Below are positions 12,297-23,800 of a stretch of 64,000 bases of DNA, piece by piece (within the stretch, counting starts at the first letter, position 1; each line of letters begins with the position of its first letter). Below the pieces are notes generated by a model. The model did not search any database and was not told the DNA's origin. It saw only the letters and a program-made list of their open reading frames with translations. Source of the stretch: Dendrophyllia cribrosa (taxonomy: Eukaryota > Cnidaria > Anthozoa > Scleractinia > Dendrophylliidae); assembly GCA_024195265.1 (NCBI GenBank), contig JAJLRJ010000009.1, positions 29,892,710-29,956,709 of the forward strand, read 5' to 3'. Position numbers and translations under genes: made by a program.

Positions 12297-15200
12297 CAAC
12301 TGCTTGAATGCTGGTGTGCAGTCTCCCTGTGGCAAATTATAATTATAATTGTTATTTTTTTCATCCATACCATTATCCTTTGATTTATCAGCCTGATGAC
12401 TGTCATCTGCAGGAAGAGGGTAATCATTCATCTGCATCTCGTCAGTGGTCAGAATGTAATCTTCTCTTCCTTTTGGAGCATTACCTTCATTTAATAAGTA
12501 ATAGTTATTGGATTGAGTGGAGTACAATAATTTCAGAGAGTAATCGAGTGGGTAATTTGGAATGATTTGGAACTAAGAGCATCATGTTGCCTGAATTGTA
12601 CAACATGAAATCAAAATTTATAGTTATAGGAAATTAACGCTCCAGACCTGTAAATTAAGGTCTTTGAAATTAACGCGACTTAAATTAATGCGAATTGGAG
12701 GGAAAATTTCTTTCGAATAAAGGAAATTAACGTGAGAGAGGAGACTAATAATTTTAAAATGAAGAAAATTAACGCCATTATTGATGTCTCTAAAGATATT
12801 TTGGCTGACTGTGTAGTACAAAAAAAAGCAAGAATGAACTGGAAATATTGCAGATGAAATATCAAGGTTTTTACATTGTAAAAGATTGAAAACAAGTGTG
12901 CAGAAAAGAGAAGGTTATTGTTTACTACTTGCTTTATGTGTTCATACGGTATCCAGAATTTGGGGTGAAATTATTATTAAGGTCTAGGAAATGAACGCTC
13001 CACTTAAATCATGTCGCGGAAATTAACGCTCACAAAAATTAACGCGTCTTAAATTAACGCGAATTTTGAGAATTCGCATTAATTTCATGGAGCGTTAATT
13101 TCCTATTAATAATAATAAGGTATGTAGACTTATTCTAATAAAACGTCAGGGAAATTTATGTCTGTCAGTTTAAAACCAGTGGAGAAACAGCAAAAAATGA
13201 ACCCATTTAAAAATAACTGCATTTGTTTGATGCGTGGTCACATACGTACATGTACAACAAAAATGTAAATAATAGGCACATGGATGACCAATCACAATCG
13301 AGAAATAAATTGTTATTGATACGATTATGTTGGTAATATCAGGAGAAAAAAAAAACATTTGGGGGAAACAAAAAACACGAGTAACAATTTGCAACATTCA
13401 ACAGATTACAAACCTAGAAGAATTTTTAATGTCAATTTTAATAATATATAGTTTATTTCGTGATGTTACCAGTACTTTATAATGTAGGGGTTAATTTATT
13501 AAATGTGTAACTGATTCATATAAAGTGCATTTCTTAACAGTCATGTATAATAATAGTTACAGTCATTTGAATACTCTTACAATTCTGTTTAGTTTGCTTT
13601 CTCCGCCTTATCTCTCTTTTTGGAATGTCAACAGCTAATAAAGTTTCATGAGGCAGTCGTACAGCCATATCTGGCCCTGAGGCGTTAGTTGCCACGCACT
13701 GCAATATAAAAGATTTAAAAAAAAATTAATCAAGTAGGTAAATACTTGACAGTATACTTTTAGTTGTAGCCTTGACATTGCTGACCTCACTCGGCGAGAA
13801 AGTTAAGAGCTACAAAAATGTAACTATAAAATGAATAGTGTTTTTTGAGCCAAAAAAGCATTCTGTTACTAAAATAATGACTGGTTAACAAATAGCTGAA
13901 ACAATTACCTTATTATAGGAAATTAATGCTCCGTGAAATTAACGCAAATTCTCAAAATTTGCATTAATTTAAGTCGTGTTAATTTTTGTGAGCGTTAATT
14001 TCTGCAACATTATTTAAGTCAGGAGCGTTAATTTCCTATAATAAGGTAGACCAAAACATCTCATATTCTTGAAAAAGAGTCATAAACATGTAGCTAGCTT
14101 TATAACCAAAATGTATTTTGTCTTTTTTGTAAAAATACAGGTTTGGATCTATTGGACTTCAGTATAAATCTACTAGCGTTCTATCACGAATGATGTTCTC
14201 TTAATGGCTATGCTACTCACTATCTATTCTGTTGTAGAAAGCAAGTAGAGTAATTAGCCTAATGGCGGCCACTTCTTCACATTTTCGAAGTGTCTGTGAA
14301 GAGTATTTGTTGTTAAGTTTTGAACGTCTAGTAGATTTATACTAAAACAATTACATTATTCGCTCTTGATTTCTATGCCTGATAGTTGATGAGGGCTTTG
14401 CCCTCATCAACTATCAGGCGACAGAAATCTCAAGCTCATAATCTAATATTGTTAAGTGTAGCTCATTTTTACCTTAACTTGCAAGAACCTCGGTCAGAGT
14501 GCTTTCTCAGCTCAAAAAACACACTTTGTGAGTGAAATATGTCAAAATTTGACATAGGCTCATGGTTATAGACCCTCAGGCCCTTCAATTTTTCTCTTAC
14601 CTGTTCAAAAATGGTGTTACATTGAGAAAAGCATTCTTGGTTTTTCACATATTCCTCAGCTCCAACCCCACTAATAAGGACAATGACAACCTTCTGTATT
14701 TTTCCAACATGGCTGATGTGACACCAGTTAGGCATTGATTCATGTGTTGATGCAAATAAAATAAGTTCTTGAATGTTTGATATCTTTACTGGAAAGAGAT
14801 CAGTGCTATGTCCATCTTCAGCTCGGAAAACATGTTGCACACGAGGGTTAAGCTTTGGCTGCAGTGGGAAAGATATTAAATATTATTTAAATATTTGCAA
14901 TCAGATCTCTTGAAAGTTGATACACTTGTCAAAACGCACAAACTGCTGTTCTCCTGAGAAACCTACAGACGTGGTTGAAACATTTCGGTCACTTCGCATA
15001 TTTTGGTTCAAACCTGGGGTAAATGCTGCTAAGCCTTACTGTGGGTAAAGTGCAGCCAAGGGTTGCACTTCCCCGCCGCCATATTTATTGATAATTAAAC
15101 AATTCTGCTACAAAAAACCTTGTGGCCGGTAAACTTTAAATGACAAAGGTTCCAGTCGAGGGAGGGTGGGGGGAAAAATTTTTGATGCTCTGTGCAAAGC

Positions 15201-17836
15201 GATGGAAGTATAACTGAGTGGGACATGCGTTATTACATTATAGGTAAGAGCACAAGGGAAAAATATGACAGAACTGACTGGGACCTTTGTTTGATAACAT
15301 CTTACAGAGATTGCCTTAATACATTGGACTTTGCCTTAAAACTGATAGATACATTGTAAATGAGGCGACTATATCAAATCAGGCTTGACCTTGGCATTGA
15401 GAAATTAATTACAGATAAAACTGGCTTGGACTTGGGCCTTGAAAGAGTACGGAGAAGTACAGAAATTGCTGTACCTTTGAGATTAGTGTGACAATAGGCC
15501 ATACAATTAACAAGTGGACTGAAATAAAATGTTACATGCCAACAGTAAGTGGCTTAGTACAACTGTCTCAGGTCTCATTAACATCAGTTATCCCATAATA
15601 AACTTGAACATTATAAATATGAATTTATTTAAACAATAAATATTATTAATAATTAACTATTATTCTGAATAACCAGTATGACTACATACCTTCTTTTCCT
15701 CATCTTTGTTTTTCTTTCTCTTTTTCTTGGGTTTTGTTGCATGGTCTGTTACATTAGAAAAAAAGAATGTTACCTATTAAACAAAATAGTCTTACTGGTT
15801 TAGACTTTCTAATAAATTAATAATATTCATGCAAAATAACAGACGACTACATGGAGTACCAGCAATAGGTGTGTTAGAACTTTCCTCACTTGTTCTCTTT
15901 TGTTTTCTTGATTTCCCTGAAGTCTTAAAAAGAAAGCCATATAATTATGATGAACTGTGGTACATGTAAGTGCCAAACAAGTAATATCAGTTTTTATAAA
16001 ATGCTCAAGGAAATGCGCGCGCTATGATTGGTCAAACCGAGTTCATTATAACTCGATAAAGCACGCGCGTGACGTAAGGTTCATTATAACCGCTTTTTAT
16101 TTTATAAAAGAAATAAAAAAACTTGTTCCTCGTGCATTGTTGAGTTATATAAGCACTTGGGAATTTTTAAGAACACTCGAGAAGTGCGAGAAGCAATCGC
16201 CTTTGGCTCGTGCTTCTCTGCACTTCTCTCGTGTTCTTAAAAATTCCCGCGTGCTTATATAACTCAATAATGCACTCGGCGCGTTTTTATTTCTTTAATA
16301 AATCATAACCTATGTGGCTACACAGATACCTTAGCCCATAGCTGCGTAGCCACGTAGCTACGTGGCCGCATGGTCATGTGGCCGTGTAGCCACTGTCCCC
16401 TGGAATAGACATACAATATGTATATTTCTTGTTCTTAAAAGGTGAAAAAAGAACAAGTGTGGGGAAAGAATGACTGTGTAACCATGTATCCAGCTTTTCC
16501 AGGGTATAGCTTCATAGTGGCTGGGTATTCTGCAGATACTCCGGTAAATTGGGTGATGGTGGTGGTGGTGGAGGAGGGGGGGGGGGGGGGGGGGAGGTTT
16601 GGAGGAGGGGAGGGTGGGGGGTTTAGCGGCTGCTTCCTATCTCCTTAGGAATACTTATACCCTGCTAAGCACTGAAAACGCTCTGTGCAACTGTGCAAAC
16701 AAAACTCATTTAAAAGTTTCTCTTTCTTTTACAATTCTTGCTCACAAAGGTTTTTATTTGGGCGGACTGTATTCTGGTAAGGGGACGTCGACATAATTAT
16801 TCACAAGTTTCCTGCTTAACGTCCACTGAGGTTGACGTTTAGGGGGGGGTTAGGGAGAGTCGAGATTTGGACGTTAGCGCAGGGCATTTAGAGCAAGTAC
16901 GAAATTGTTAGTTTTTAATCCTAGAAGTGCCACACATGTTGCCGTCAACATTCTCATGTTGCTGCTGGATGGCAAGAAGAAGGCACTAAAAACATGGCGG
17001 TCTGTTGATGTTCCGGCCTACGATCCTTTTATTTCGTAGAGAGCCGTGAAAAGGCACAAAGTGGACACAAAGATGTTTTAGCAAAACAGGTACGAGGAAT
17101 TGTCAGTCTTATTTAAATATTCTAATGCCCATTTACAAATAATGTTTGTTGTTTCACACATCAGTAGTCTCACAAACTGTATTCACCCAACTATTAAAAC
17201 GACGTCAGGATGGTGAAAATTCTAAGTGGACGTTAAGGAGGAGGGGGGGGGGGGGGGGGGGGGGGGGGAGGCGGTCTGACGTTAAGCGGGGAACTTGTGA
17301 ATATATCGACCGCCCCTAAAAGTGACAGATTGACTTGCTAGTGCAGCAACTATGATACTATACTGTAATATATAACATAAAATTGCACAAAAACATTAGA
17401 AAAAAATTACCATGAAACTGTAGTTGGAAAAACTTCGATAGAAAACGTTTAAGCTTATTAATACTTTAAAGTTTTAAAACTTTCACGGTCTTATAAGTTA
17501 TAAAGCTTGGGACGTTCCACTTTTTAGCCGCACCCCCCCTAAAGAAGGACATGTTTTGCAAAGAAGGGTTCGGATTAGCTTACATAATCTATAGCTAGCG
17601 TGTTTAGATCATCAACGTGGGCTGTTTTACAGTAAAAACTGACATCCAAGTACACTAGAAGTGGTGTCGTTGGTTAAGGTCAACTTTAAGTTTGCTATAT
17701 CTACACCGAGTCCGACATCTCACGTTTAAGAGAACCCAGAAGCACATGCACATGCACTTACCCCCGGCTCGTCCTCCATCTTGGAATCTTGCTCTCTGTC
17801 GAGGGACTGGGACTGGAAACTGTTGACCTTCGTCAT
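12261..17836 (-). CDS. REXO5-like: REXO5-like protein, N-terminal part only (six exons)
   Basis: Minus-strand exons, in transcript order: 17762-17836 (ATG), 15860-15923, 15690-15745, 14601-14858, 13581-13698, and 12484 down to a stop at 12261-12263. All splice phases agree and the total is about 264 residues. The second and third exons encode a lysine/arginine-rich stretch (KPKKKRKKNK) like a nuclear localisation signal. The 258-nt fourth exon (IQELILFAST, NWCHISHVGKIQKVVIVLISG) resembles the N-terminal domain of RNA exonuclease 5. The sixth exon contains EDYILTTDEMQMNDYPLP, which fits the conserved segment just before the DEDD exonuclease domain of that family. That exonuclease domain and the RRMs are not found further left. 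The final codons and the stop come from a MITE. Either the gene is truncated, or a donor at 12370 (phase 1) leads to exons I missed. An alternative end of exon 4 at 14473 stays open but breaks phase with exon 5. Confidence 0.55.
12629..12781. mobile_element. GGAAATTAACGC element, copy 1
   Basis: The sequence has repeated GAAATTAACG motifs, starting ATAGGAAATTAACGCTCC. It belongs to the same family as the palindromic copies at 12984-13106 and 13915-14043. This copy is less symmetric and probably damaged. It lies within the REXO5-like gene span. Confidence 0.6.
12984..13106. mobile_element. GGAAATTAACGC palindromic MITE, copy 2
   Basis: The left end CTAGGAAATGAACGCTCC and right end GGAGCGTTAATTTCCTA are complementary. 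The centre is also palindromic (GCGAATTTTGAGAATTCGC). It sits in the intron between REXO5-like exons 5 and 6. Confidence 0.8.
13915..14043. mobile_element. GGAAATTAACGC palindromic MITE, copy 3
   Basis: It starts TTATAGGAAATTAATGCTCC and ends GGAGCGTTAATTTCCTATAA, nearly perfect complements. The interior shares AATTTGCATTAATTTAAG-type motifs with copy 2. It sits in the intron between REXO5-like exons 4 and 5. Confidence 0.8.
16100..16300. mobile_element. Long hairpin element in the first REXO5-like intron
   Basis: GTTGAGTTATATAAGCAC followed by GGAATTTTTAAGAACAC is answered by the inverted copy GTGTTCTTAAAAATTCCC and GTGCTTATATAACTCAA. The loop is only about 15 bp, near 16195-16212. Flanking sequence from about 15975 (TATAAAATGCTC, GCGCGCTATGATTGGTC) probably belongs to the same MITE family. 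The frame at 15957-16262 is a shadow of it. Confidence 0.8.
16797..17304. mobile_element. ~510-bp TIR element near the shared promoter
   Basis: The left end TATTCACAAGTTTCCTGCTT and the complementary right end (GACGTTAAGCGGGGAACTTG onward) share CACTT/AAGTG-type termini. GGACGTTA motifs recur inside and a 26-bp poly(G) run occupies 17243-17268. It lies in intron 1 of the REXO5-like gene, about 0.5 kb from the divergent start sites. A second poly(G) run at 16576-16594 lies just outside it. Confidence 0.65.
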
Positions 17837-17959
17837 GTAAGAATTATGTATATATTCCAGACACGTAAATCGCCTCTCTTGTTCCGGTTTGGATTTTTCG
17901 TGCATTATTACACGACGTGATTAAAGTAGAAGAAATCAAAAACATGATATTTTGGAGAA
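17837..17959. promoter_or_regulatory. Probable bidirectional promoter of REXO5-like and SNX14
   Basis: Only 123 bp separates the minus-strand ATG at 17836 from the plus-strand ATG at 17960, so the two transcripts must start within or beside this stretch. It contains no plain TATA element in either orientation at a useful distance. A plus-strand upstream ATG at 17944 opens a 15-codon frame that ends at 17991 and overlaps the SNX14 start in another frame, a possible translational brake. The shared-promoter role is inferred from geometry alone. Confidence 0.6.
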
Positions 17960-20882
17960 ATGAACAAATTGGAGAGGCGCGATTTCGATAGTATTCGACC
18001 TGTGCTAGCCTCAGGAGCAGTTTTTGTATTTATTTTCACATTTCAGTTTTACAGGTACGTGTGAAGCATTGAGGTCAACTGTAAAATGTAGCCGGAACTT
18101 TGTGACCCACGCAAAATAACGTAGGCTTATTCTTTCTCAGTGCCATTTGTTTTTCAACGAACGGATTGTGACTTTATAACTCTAGCGTTCTGTTTATATC
18201 TTTTTATGTTACTTCCTAAGAAATGAAATGTGTCAACGATCAATTAAGGCTTAATGATATTTATTCCATACCGTGATTTCGTATATGACAGATAATCTGG
18301 CCAATTTAGCCAGCGCATCTGTTCATTTTCTGCCCCCCCCCCCCCCCCCCCCCTCCCCTCCCCCATACATATATTGATTTCCATATGGGAAGCTGGTGGG
18401 GCCTGAAAGATTCTCTAAATGGATAAGCAAGTAGGTCACATCTTATAAAGATGGAGGGGGGGGGAGGGGGGGGGGGGGGGGGGGGGGGTTCAATGTTCAA
18501 ATAGTAGGGTCAGAGTACAATGATACCTGACTTATCCCCAGTCATCTATCTTGGCAAGACACGGGAGAAGCATGCGAGGGAGAGAACGAAACGAGGAATG
18601 AGAGACATGTGACTGAAGGGAAGCGCAAGGGGTGATGGGAAGGCAGCCCTCTTTTCTTTTTAACCATCCGCCTTGCGCTCCCTCTGCAGTGCTTCTTCGT
18701 TAATTGAGAGATGACTGGGGATGAATCACCAATAATGTTGCTCTTAATTGAATGCTGTTGTACAATGTTTTGACGTTGTACAAATAATGCCGAATGTTTA
18801 TGTTGTTGCAATGACCATAGTCCTTCTTAGTTAATTTGAGAGATGCGACTGAAGGGAAGTGTGAGGGGTAATTTTTGGGAAGGTGGGAAAGGAAAGGTTT
18901 CACCCTTTTCTTCCTTCCCATCACTCCTTGCGCTCCCCTCGGCTGCGCTTCTCGCATTAATTGAGAGATGACTGGAGACGAGTCAGCAATGATGCTGCTC
19001 TTATGAATTGAATGCTGTTGTACAATGTTGTGATGTTGTACAATGCTGAATGTTTATGTTGTTGCAATGGCTATAGTCTACCCTGGTATGAGGTGCAAAA
19101 ATATTCCTACACTGTACATTATTTTTAATGCATTAATAACAACTTGTGTACATTGTTAATGAATCACTATAATAATTTAAAGAAAATAGTGTTTTGATTG
19201 AACTCTAGTTGTAATCAGTCGCCCTTTGACATTATCAAATGGAACATTTTATAAACAGACACATATTAAAGAAGGTTAATTTTCCGACTTAGTGGAATTT
19301 TTGTTATATTCAACTTATTGATCATACTTGTTATTTGCTTTTCACTTTGACAGTTGTCCTCCATTACTCATTGGGATATGGGTTCTTGCCTTTGGTATTG
19401 CAGTAGGATTTATTGTGTTCAGGTATGCAACTGAACATGTTGGTAATTACTCATGCACGCAGTGGCATAAGTTATGAAATGCCCTCCGTTTTTCTTTTTT
19501 TATTATTATTTTTTTTTTGTGTCACGATTTTGCATGCAAATTTATGCACGCATATTTTAAGATGTGTACTTCCGGTTCATAGCTTTGTCATTTACACTTC
19601 CTGTTTAGTGACTTCAGGATACTCTTACTTCCAGTAAAACAACGTTATTGAAGTGTGACGACAGCGTCTCCTACATCCCTACTTACATTACTAATGTTCA
19701 CGTTAGGTATATATAACACTAAGAAGAATCACTGGCTTCATTGTGGTACAGCCCTCATTACAAAACATTTAATAGTAAACAACCTGGTTTGCAGGAACGA
19801 TGACTGAATGAAAGGAGTAACTCTTCTCCATGTCGGACATCTTCTTATCATGTTTAAAATATATCATAAAACTTTCTTATGCATGCGCATGAGTATAGGC
19901 TGCTTGGAGCCTCTTGTTAATAATAAGCAGCAGTCACCCAATGCCCCCTGGGGAGAGGGGAGGGTCACTCTCAAATGTAAGCTAAATGGGTATGTGTCGC
20001 TGTGAAGGATAAATTTACATGTATGATTAAATTCAAAACAGTTTAGTTTGGGATCGAGTATAGAAATCAGTAAGTCAAGAACAGGGTGCTGTATCATTTA
20101 CTGGGCAACTGATCAGTTACAAGTATGGAGATAGAGTTTCTGGGAAAAAAGCAAGTCTTGGATTGGGAAGGGATTTTTGGTGTCTAGTACAGAATATGGT
20201 TGCAAAATGCAGTAGAGCATGATCTTTTATAGGGTATTTACTATTAGGCTTCAGAGTTCCAGCAGCACACCCCCACCTAAAAATATACATAGTACGAGAC
20301 CCCCCCCCCCCTCCCTCCGCGGTCTATAACTTTCACTCATAAAGTCAAACCATGAGTCATGATGTAGTTCTAACCTTTCAGTTTACAGTGAACAAAAATG
20401 TTATTGTGTTACTGTGAACATTCAAGGTTAACTTAGAAGTACTTTTGATCTGGTACATTTATTTTATTGTTGTATAAGGTAGTGCTAACTTTTGTGTCTC
20501 TCTGGGTGAAATCCATGAATGTGACCATTCAGATGAAAGGTACAGAGCAGTACAGACTGGAGAGGGGGGGGGGGGGGGGGGGGGGGCAAATATTTTCAGA
20601 ATTTGACATTAATGTAGTCAAGCATTCAAGACAACCCCCCTCCCCCTGCCTTAGCTTGGAATTTGGAACTGTTTCAATTTCCATTTTATACTTGGCCTGA
20701 TGATGAGGGGTCAAAGGTTGAACGCTACAAAGAGTAATTAGCGTTGGAGTTATCTGTAATTATTTGTATTTTAACTATTATCAATGTCATATATTAATAA
20801 AAGTAAGTTAATTTTGTCTTCTTGTTTTAGCTACTGTTCAGTTTTACCTTCTTTTTTACTACACTGGGGCCATCGAAAAAGG
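17960..20882 (+). CDS. SNX14: SNX14 exons 1-3: N-terminal membrane anchor
   Basis: Exons 17960-18054, 19354-19422 and 20831-20882 encode residues 1-72. Two hydrophobic stretches (ASGAVFVFIFTF and LLIGIWVLAFGIAVGFIVF) form a probable hairpin that holds the protein in the ER membrane, followed by the basic end HWGHRKR. ATG 17960 is the first ATG in this frame before the first membrane segment. It is preceded by an out-of-frame ATG at 17944. Intron 1 carries facing poly(C) and poly(G) tracts and a tandem duplication. Confidence 0.85.
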
Positions 20883-23800
20883 GTAAGTTAAACCAACAAA
20901 TATGTTGTTATATACGATGTACTATATACAGCATATCTATAGCCTGCATGGCAGTTGTTTCCCTAATTCTGAGAGCATGGGAAGTGCGCTAAGGCATGTG
21001 GTTGGAAATTCCTTTCTCTCTCCTTCCTCTAGTCTCCCACACAGCGGTTATTTGTCTTGTCACACAATGCTCCTAATGGCGGAATGTGGTCCAGGTTATG
21101 AGCAGTTATTAGTGGGGAGGAGCGTTGCATGACAAGACAAATAACGGCTGCATGGGAGACTATTCTCCCCCCATCTCCATTTTTTTTGCTCTTTTTTGCA
21201 CCCCATGCCTTCACGCACCTCCTGCACTCTCAGAAAGGAAACGACTGCTACACAGGCTACATATCTACAGGACTGGTATATCTAGTATATTTATATATAA
21301 TTTATTATGTATTTTTAAATTTTCAAAATGTAAAATGTTTGCCACTTAACAAATTCAACCAAGGTATTTAAAACACTTCAAGTTATTCCTATACTTGCAT
21401 CAATTTGCAAACTTTGGTTATTTTTTCTCTAGAATTATGAGGATATTGATCAGCAGGAGACAGTTGTTTCAGGGATGTGCAGTATTTGTGGAAATCATAA
21501 ATGTCAACGTCATAGGTTAGTTGCTGAGAACTTTAATGTTGAGGGAAGCAATTACAAAACTGAACTATTGCTAAGTCCCTCATGGTAAAAGGAAAGCAAT
21601 TAATTATAATAAATACATGTATATTTAATTCTATTTTTTTATTTAAGAAGAAAAATAAAAAAATATATGACAACATTGTTACTTAACGGCAAAAACGTTT
21701 GAGAGCTGGCCACTGATTAACTGCATTCTTTTTTAACTTTCTTTTGCACTGCAATCAGACCAGAAATTTCAAGGGCAAAGCTGAAGGTGAGTAAACAGAA
21801 ATCTTTGTTAGAAAGATATAATGTTTTTACTGTGATACTGTAAACATGAAAGAAAGATCTTTTATTTAATGATAAGTTCATTATTGACTGTAGCACTCTT
21901 GCAGCATTGTAAAGCTGAATTACAGGCTTAGTTACTAAGAGGAATGAACCAAATCTTATTAGGGAACAGATTAAGCTCCAGCTAGGACAATCACTTTTTA
22001 CTTCCCAGTTTAAAGGGTATAACTGTAAATCCTTTTGAGTTAAACTTAAGCTGTGTCTCTCTTCCTTTGTTTTATAGCCATGGGAGGATCTCCTTGTCCC
22101 AGAATCAGTGGACAGTGCAGTGCAAGAGGTTTGAAATTTATTATTTGTTATTTAAAAAGTAAAAAAAAAATGTACTACAAAGGAGTAATACAAATACTGT
22201 ATGTTTATACCAGACTACAGTAATGCACTCAACACTCAGCATGCACGGAACTTGGGGTGGTAATTAATTTGTCATGGCAAGATTCAGTGCTTCTTTTCAG
22301 ATACAAAAATCATCCTGAAATTATTGTTTATTGTCTAAAAAAAGTCTTTCCCAATAATTTTTATGGTTTTCATGCCGGCATCAAAGGGATCTAGTATATA
22401 TTGTGAACATATTATGTGACCTAAAAGGTTTTGTTGATATTTTACAATTTCAGTTTCTTAGCCTACTTCTTCAAAACTATATCTATACATGGTACAGGTA
22501 AGTAAATCATTGATTAGAAACAAAAAATAATTAATTGTTTGAAACTAGAATGTCATATATTAATTATGCTTATATTTTTTTAAATTAATTTGTTATTCCT
22601 GAATATTGTGGCATGAGCAAGAGAACAAACAGAAAGGAAAGAAGGGAGCCAAAGGATTTAAATTTAGAGGATTGACACCCATTTAAACATAATTTTATTA
22701 TTTATTAATAATATTTTTGTACATTGCACAAGTTTTCAATTCATTTATTTATTGGTTGCCATGCATTTTTTGTTCTTCCAAGTGATTATTTGTTTATGTC
22801 TTGTTATGTTGAAGAGAACTAAGCTGCAGTGAAACATGTGTTGATGAAATCAGATCAAGCTTCAGATACATGGCAGCTATATTGTTGAAAAGAATACGTA
22901 AGGTAAAACAGCTTTTTTTAGTTAACTAAGCTATTAATCATTGTGGGAAATCTAAAAATAGCTGTCTTCAGTGAGGCCCTGTGTTGGGGTGTGTGCATGA
23001 CTCCCTAGTCTGAATTTCCAACCTTAAGCTTGGTTCCCACTAGCGACGTAAGCAGAATCGGAAGTGGAATTGGCAGCGGAATCAGAATTGCAAGAACCTT
23101 ACGATCTAGTGGAAATCAAAACCATATAAGTGGATTGTAAGGGACAGAAGCAGAAGCAGAGTCAGAAGAAAAAGGAAACCTTCTGATCCTTGCGATTCTG
23201 ATTCCGTCAAGCTTCTGATTCCGATTGCGACTCTTTTTAATTTACACTAGAACGTTAGGCTTATGTTGCTAGTGGGATCCAGCCCTTAGTTGTCATTTTG
23301 CAATTTCGCGAAGTTTGCATGTCACTGTCGGAGTTTCATGCACTTTGACCATGCCATAAGTTTGCAATTTCACAGACTCTTCTTGTCCTTTGTCTTCATT
23401 TCACTTCGCTGATGTTGCTCTCTTGTCACCATGTTGCTGGTTGGAATTTACCCTAAAAGGCCTCTTCAGTCTTCAGTTTTCTTAAGATTTAAAGACACGT
23501 ACCAATTCACGCCTATGGTACATGACTGTATGAAAAATGACACCTCAGTGATCAATTTGCTATAAGTTTTCTTAGATAAGTCAAATGGAATTTTTATTTG
23601 GTAGCAAATAACTTTATTTTAGTTGTTAATTAAATTATATAAAAAAAACTTTGTCAAAGCAAATTCTCCCTGGTTATTAGAAAATAAAGTTGCATAAGAA
23701 GTGCAAACTGCTGGATGAGAAATGCCGTTTAAATTATTCCTTGCCGTTTTAGTAAAAAATATAAGAAAATGTTCTCCGGTTTAAATTTTTTTAAAAAACT

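Noticed and set aside
14473..14600. Extension of REXO5-like exon 4 through an open stretch to a donor at 14473
   Set aside because: It stays open for 42 codons, but the phase does not match the next exon, while the CAG|GTAAGA donor at 14601 is strong and phase-correct.
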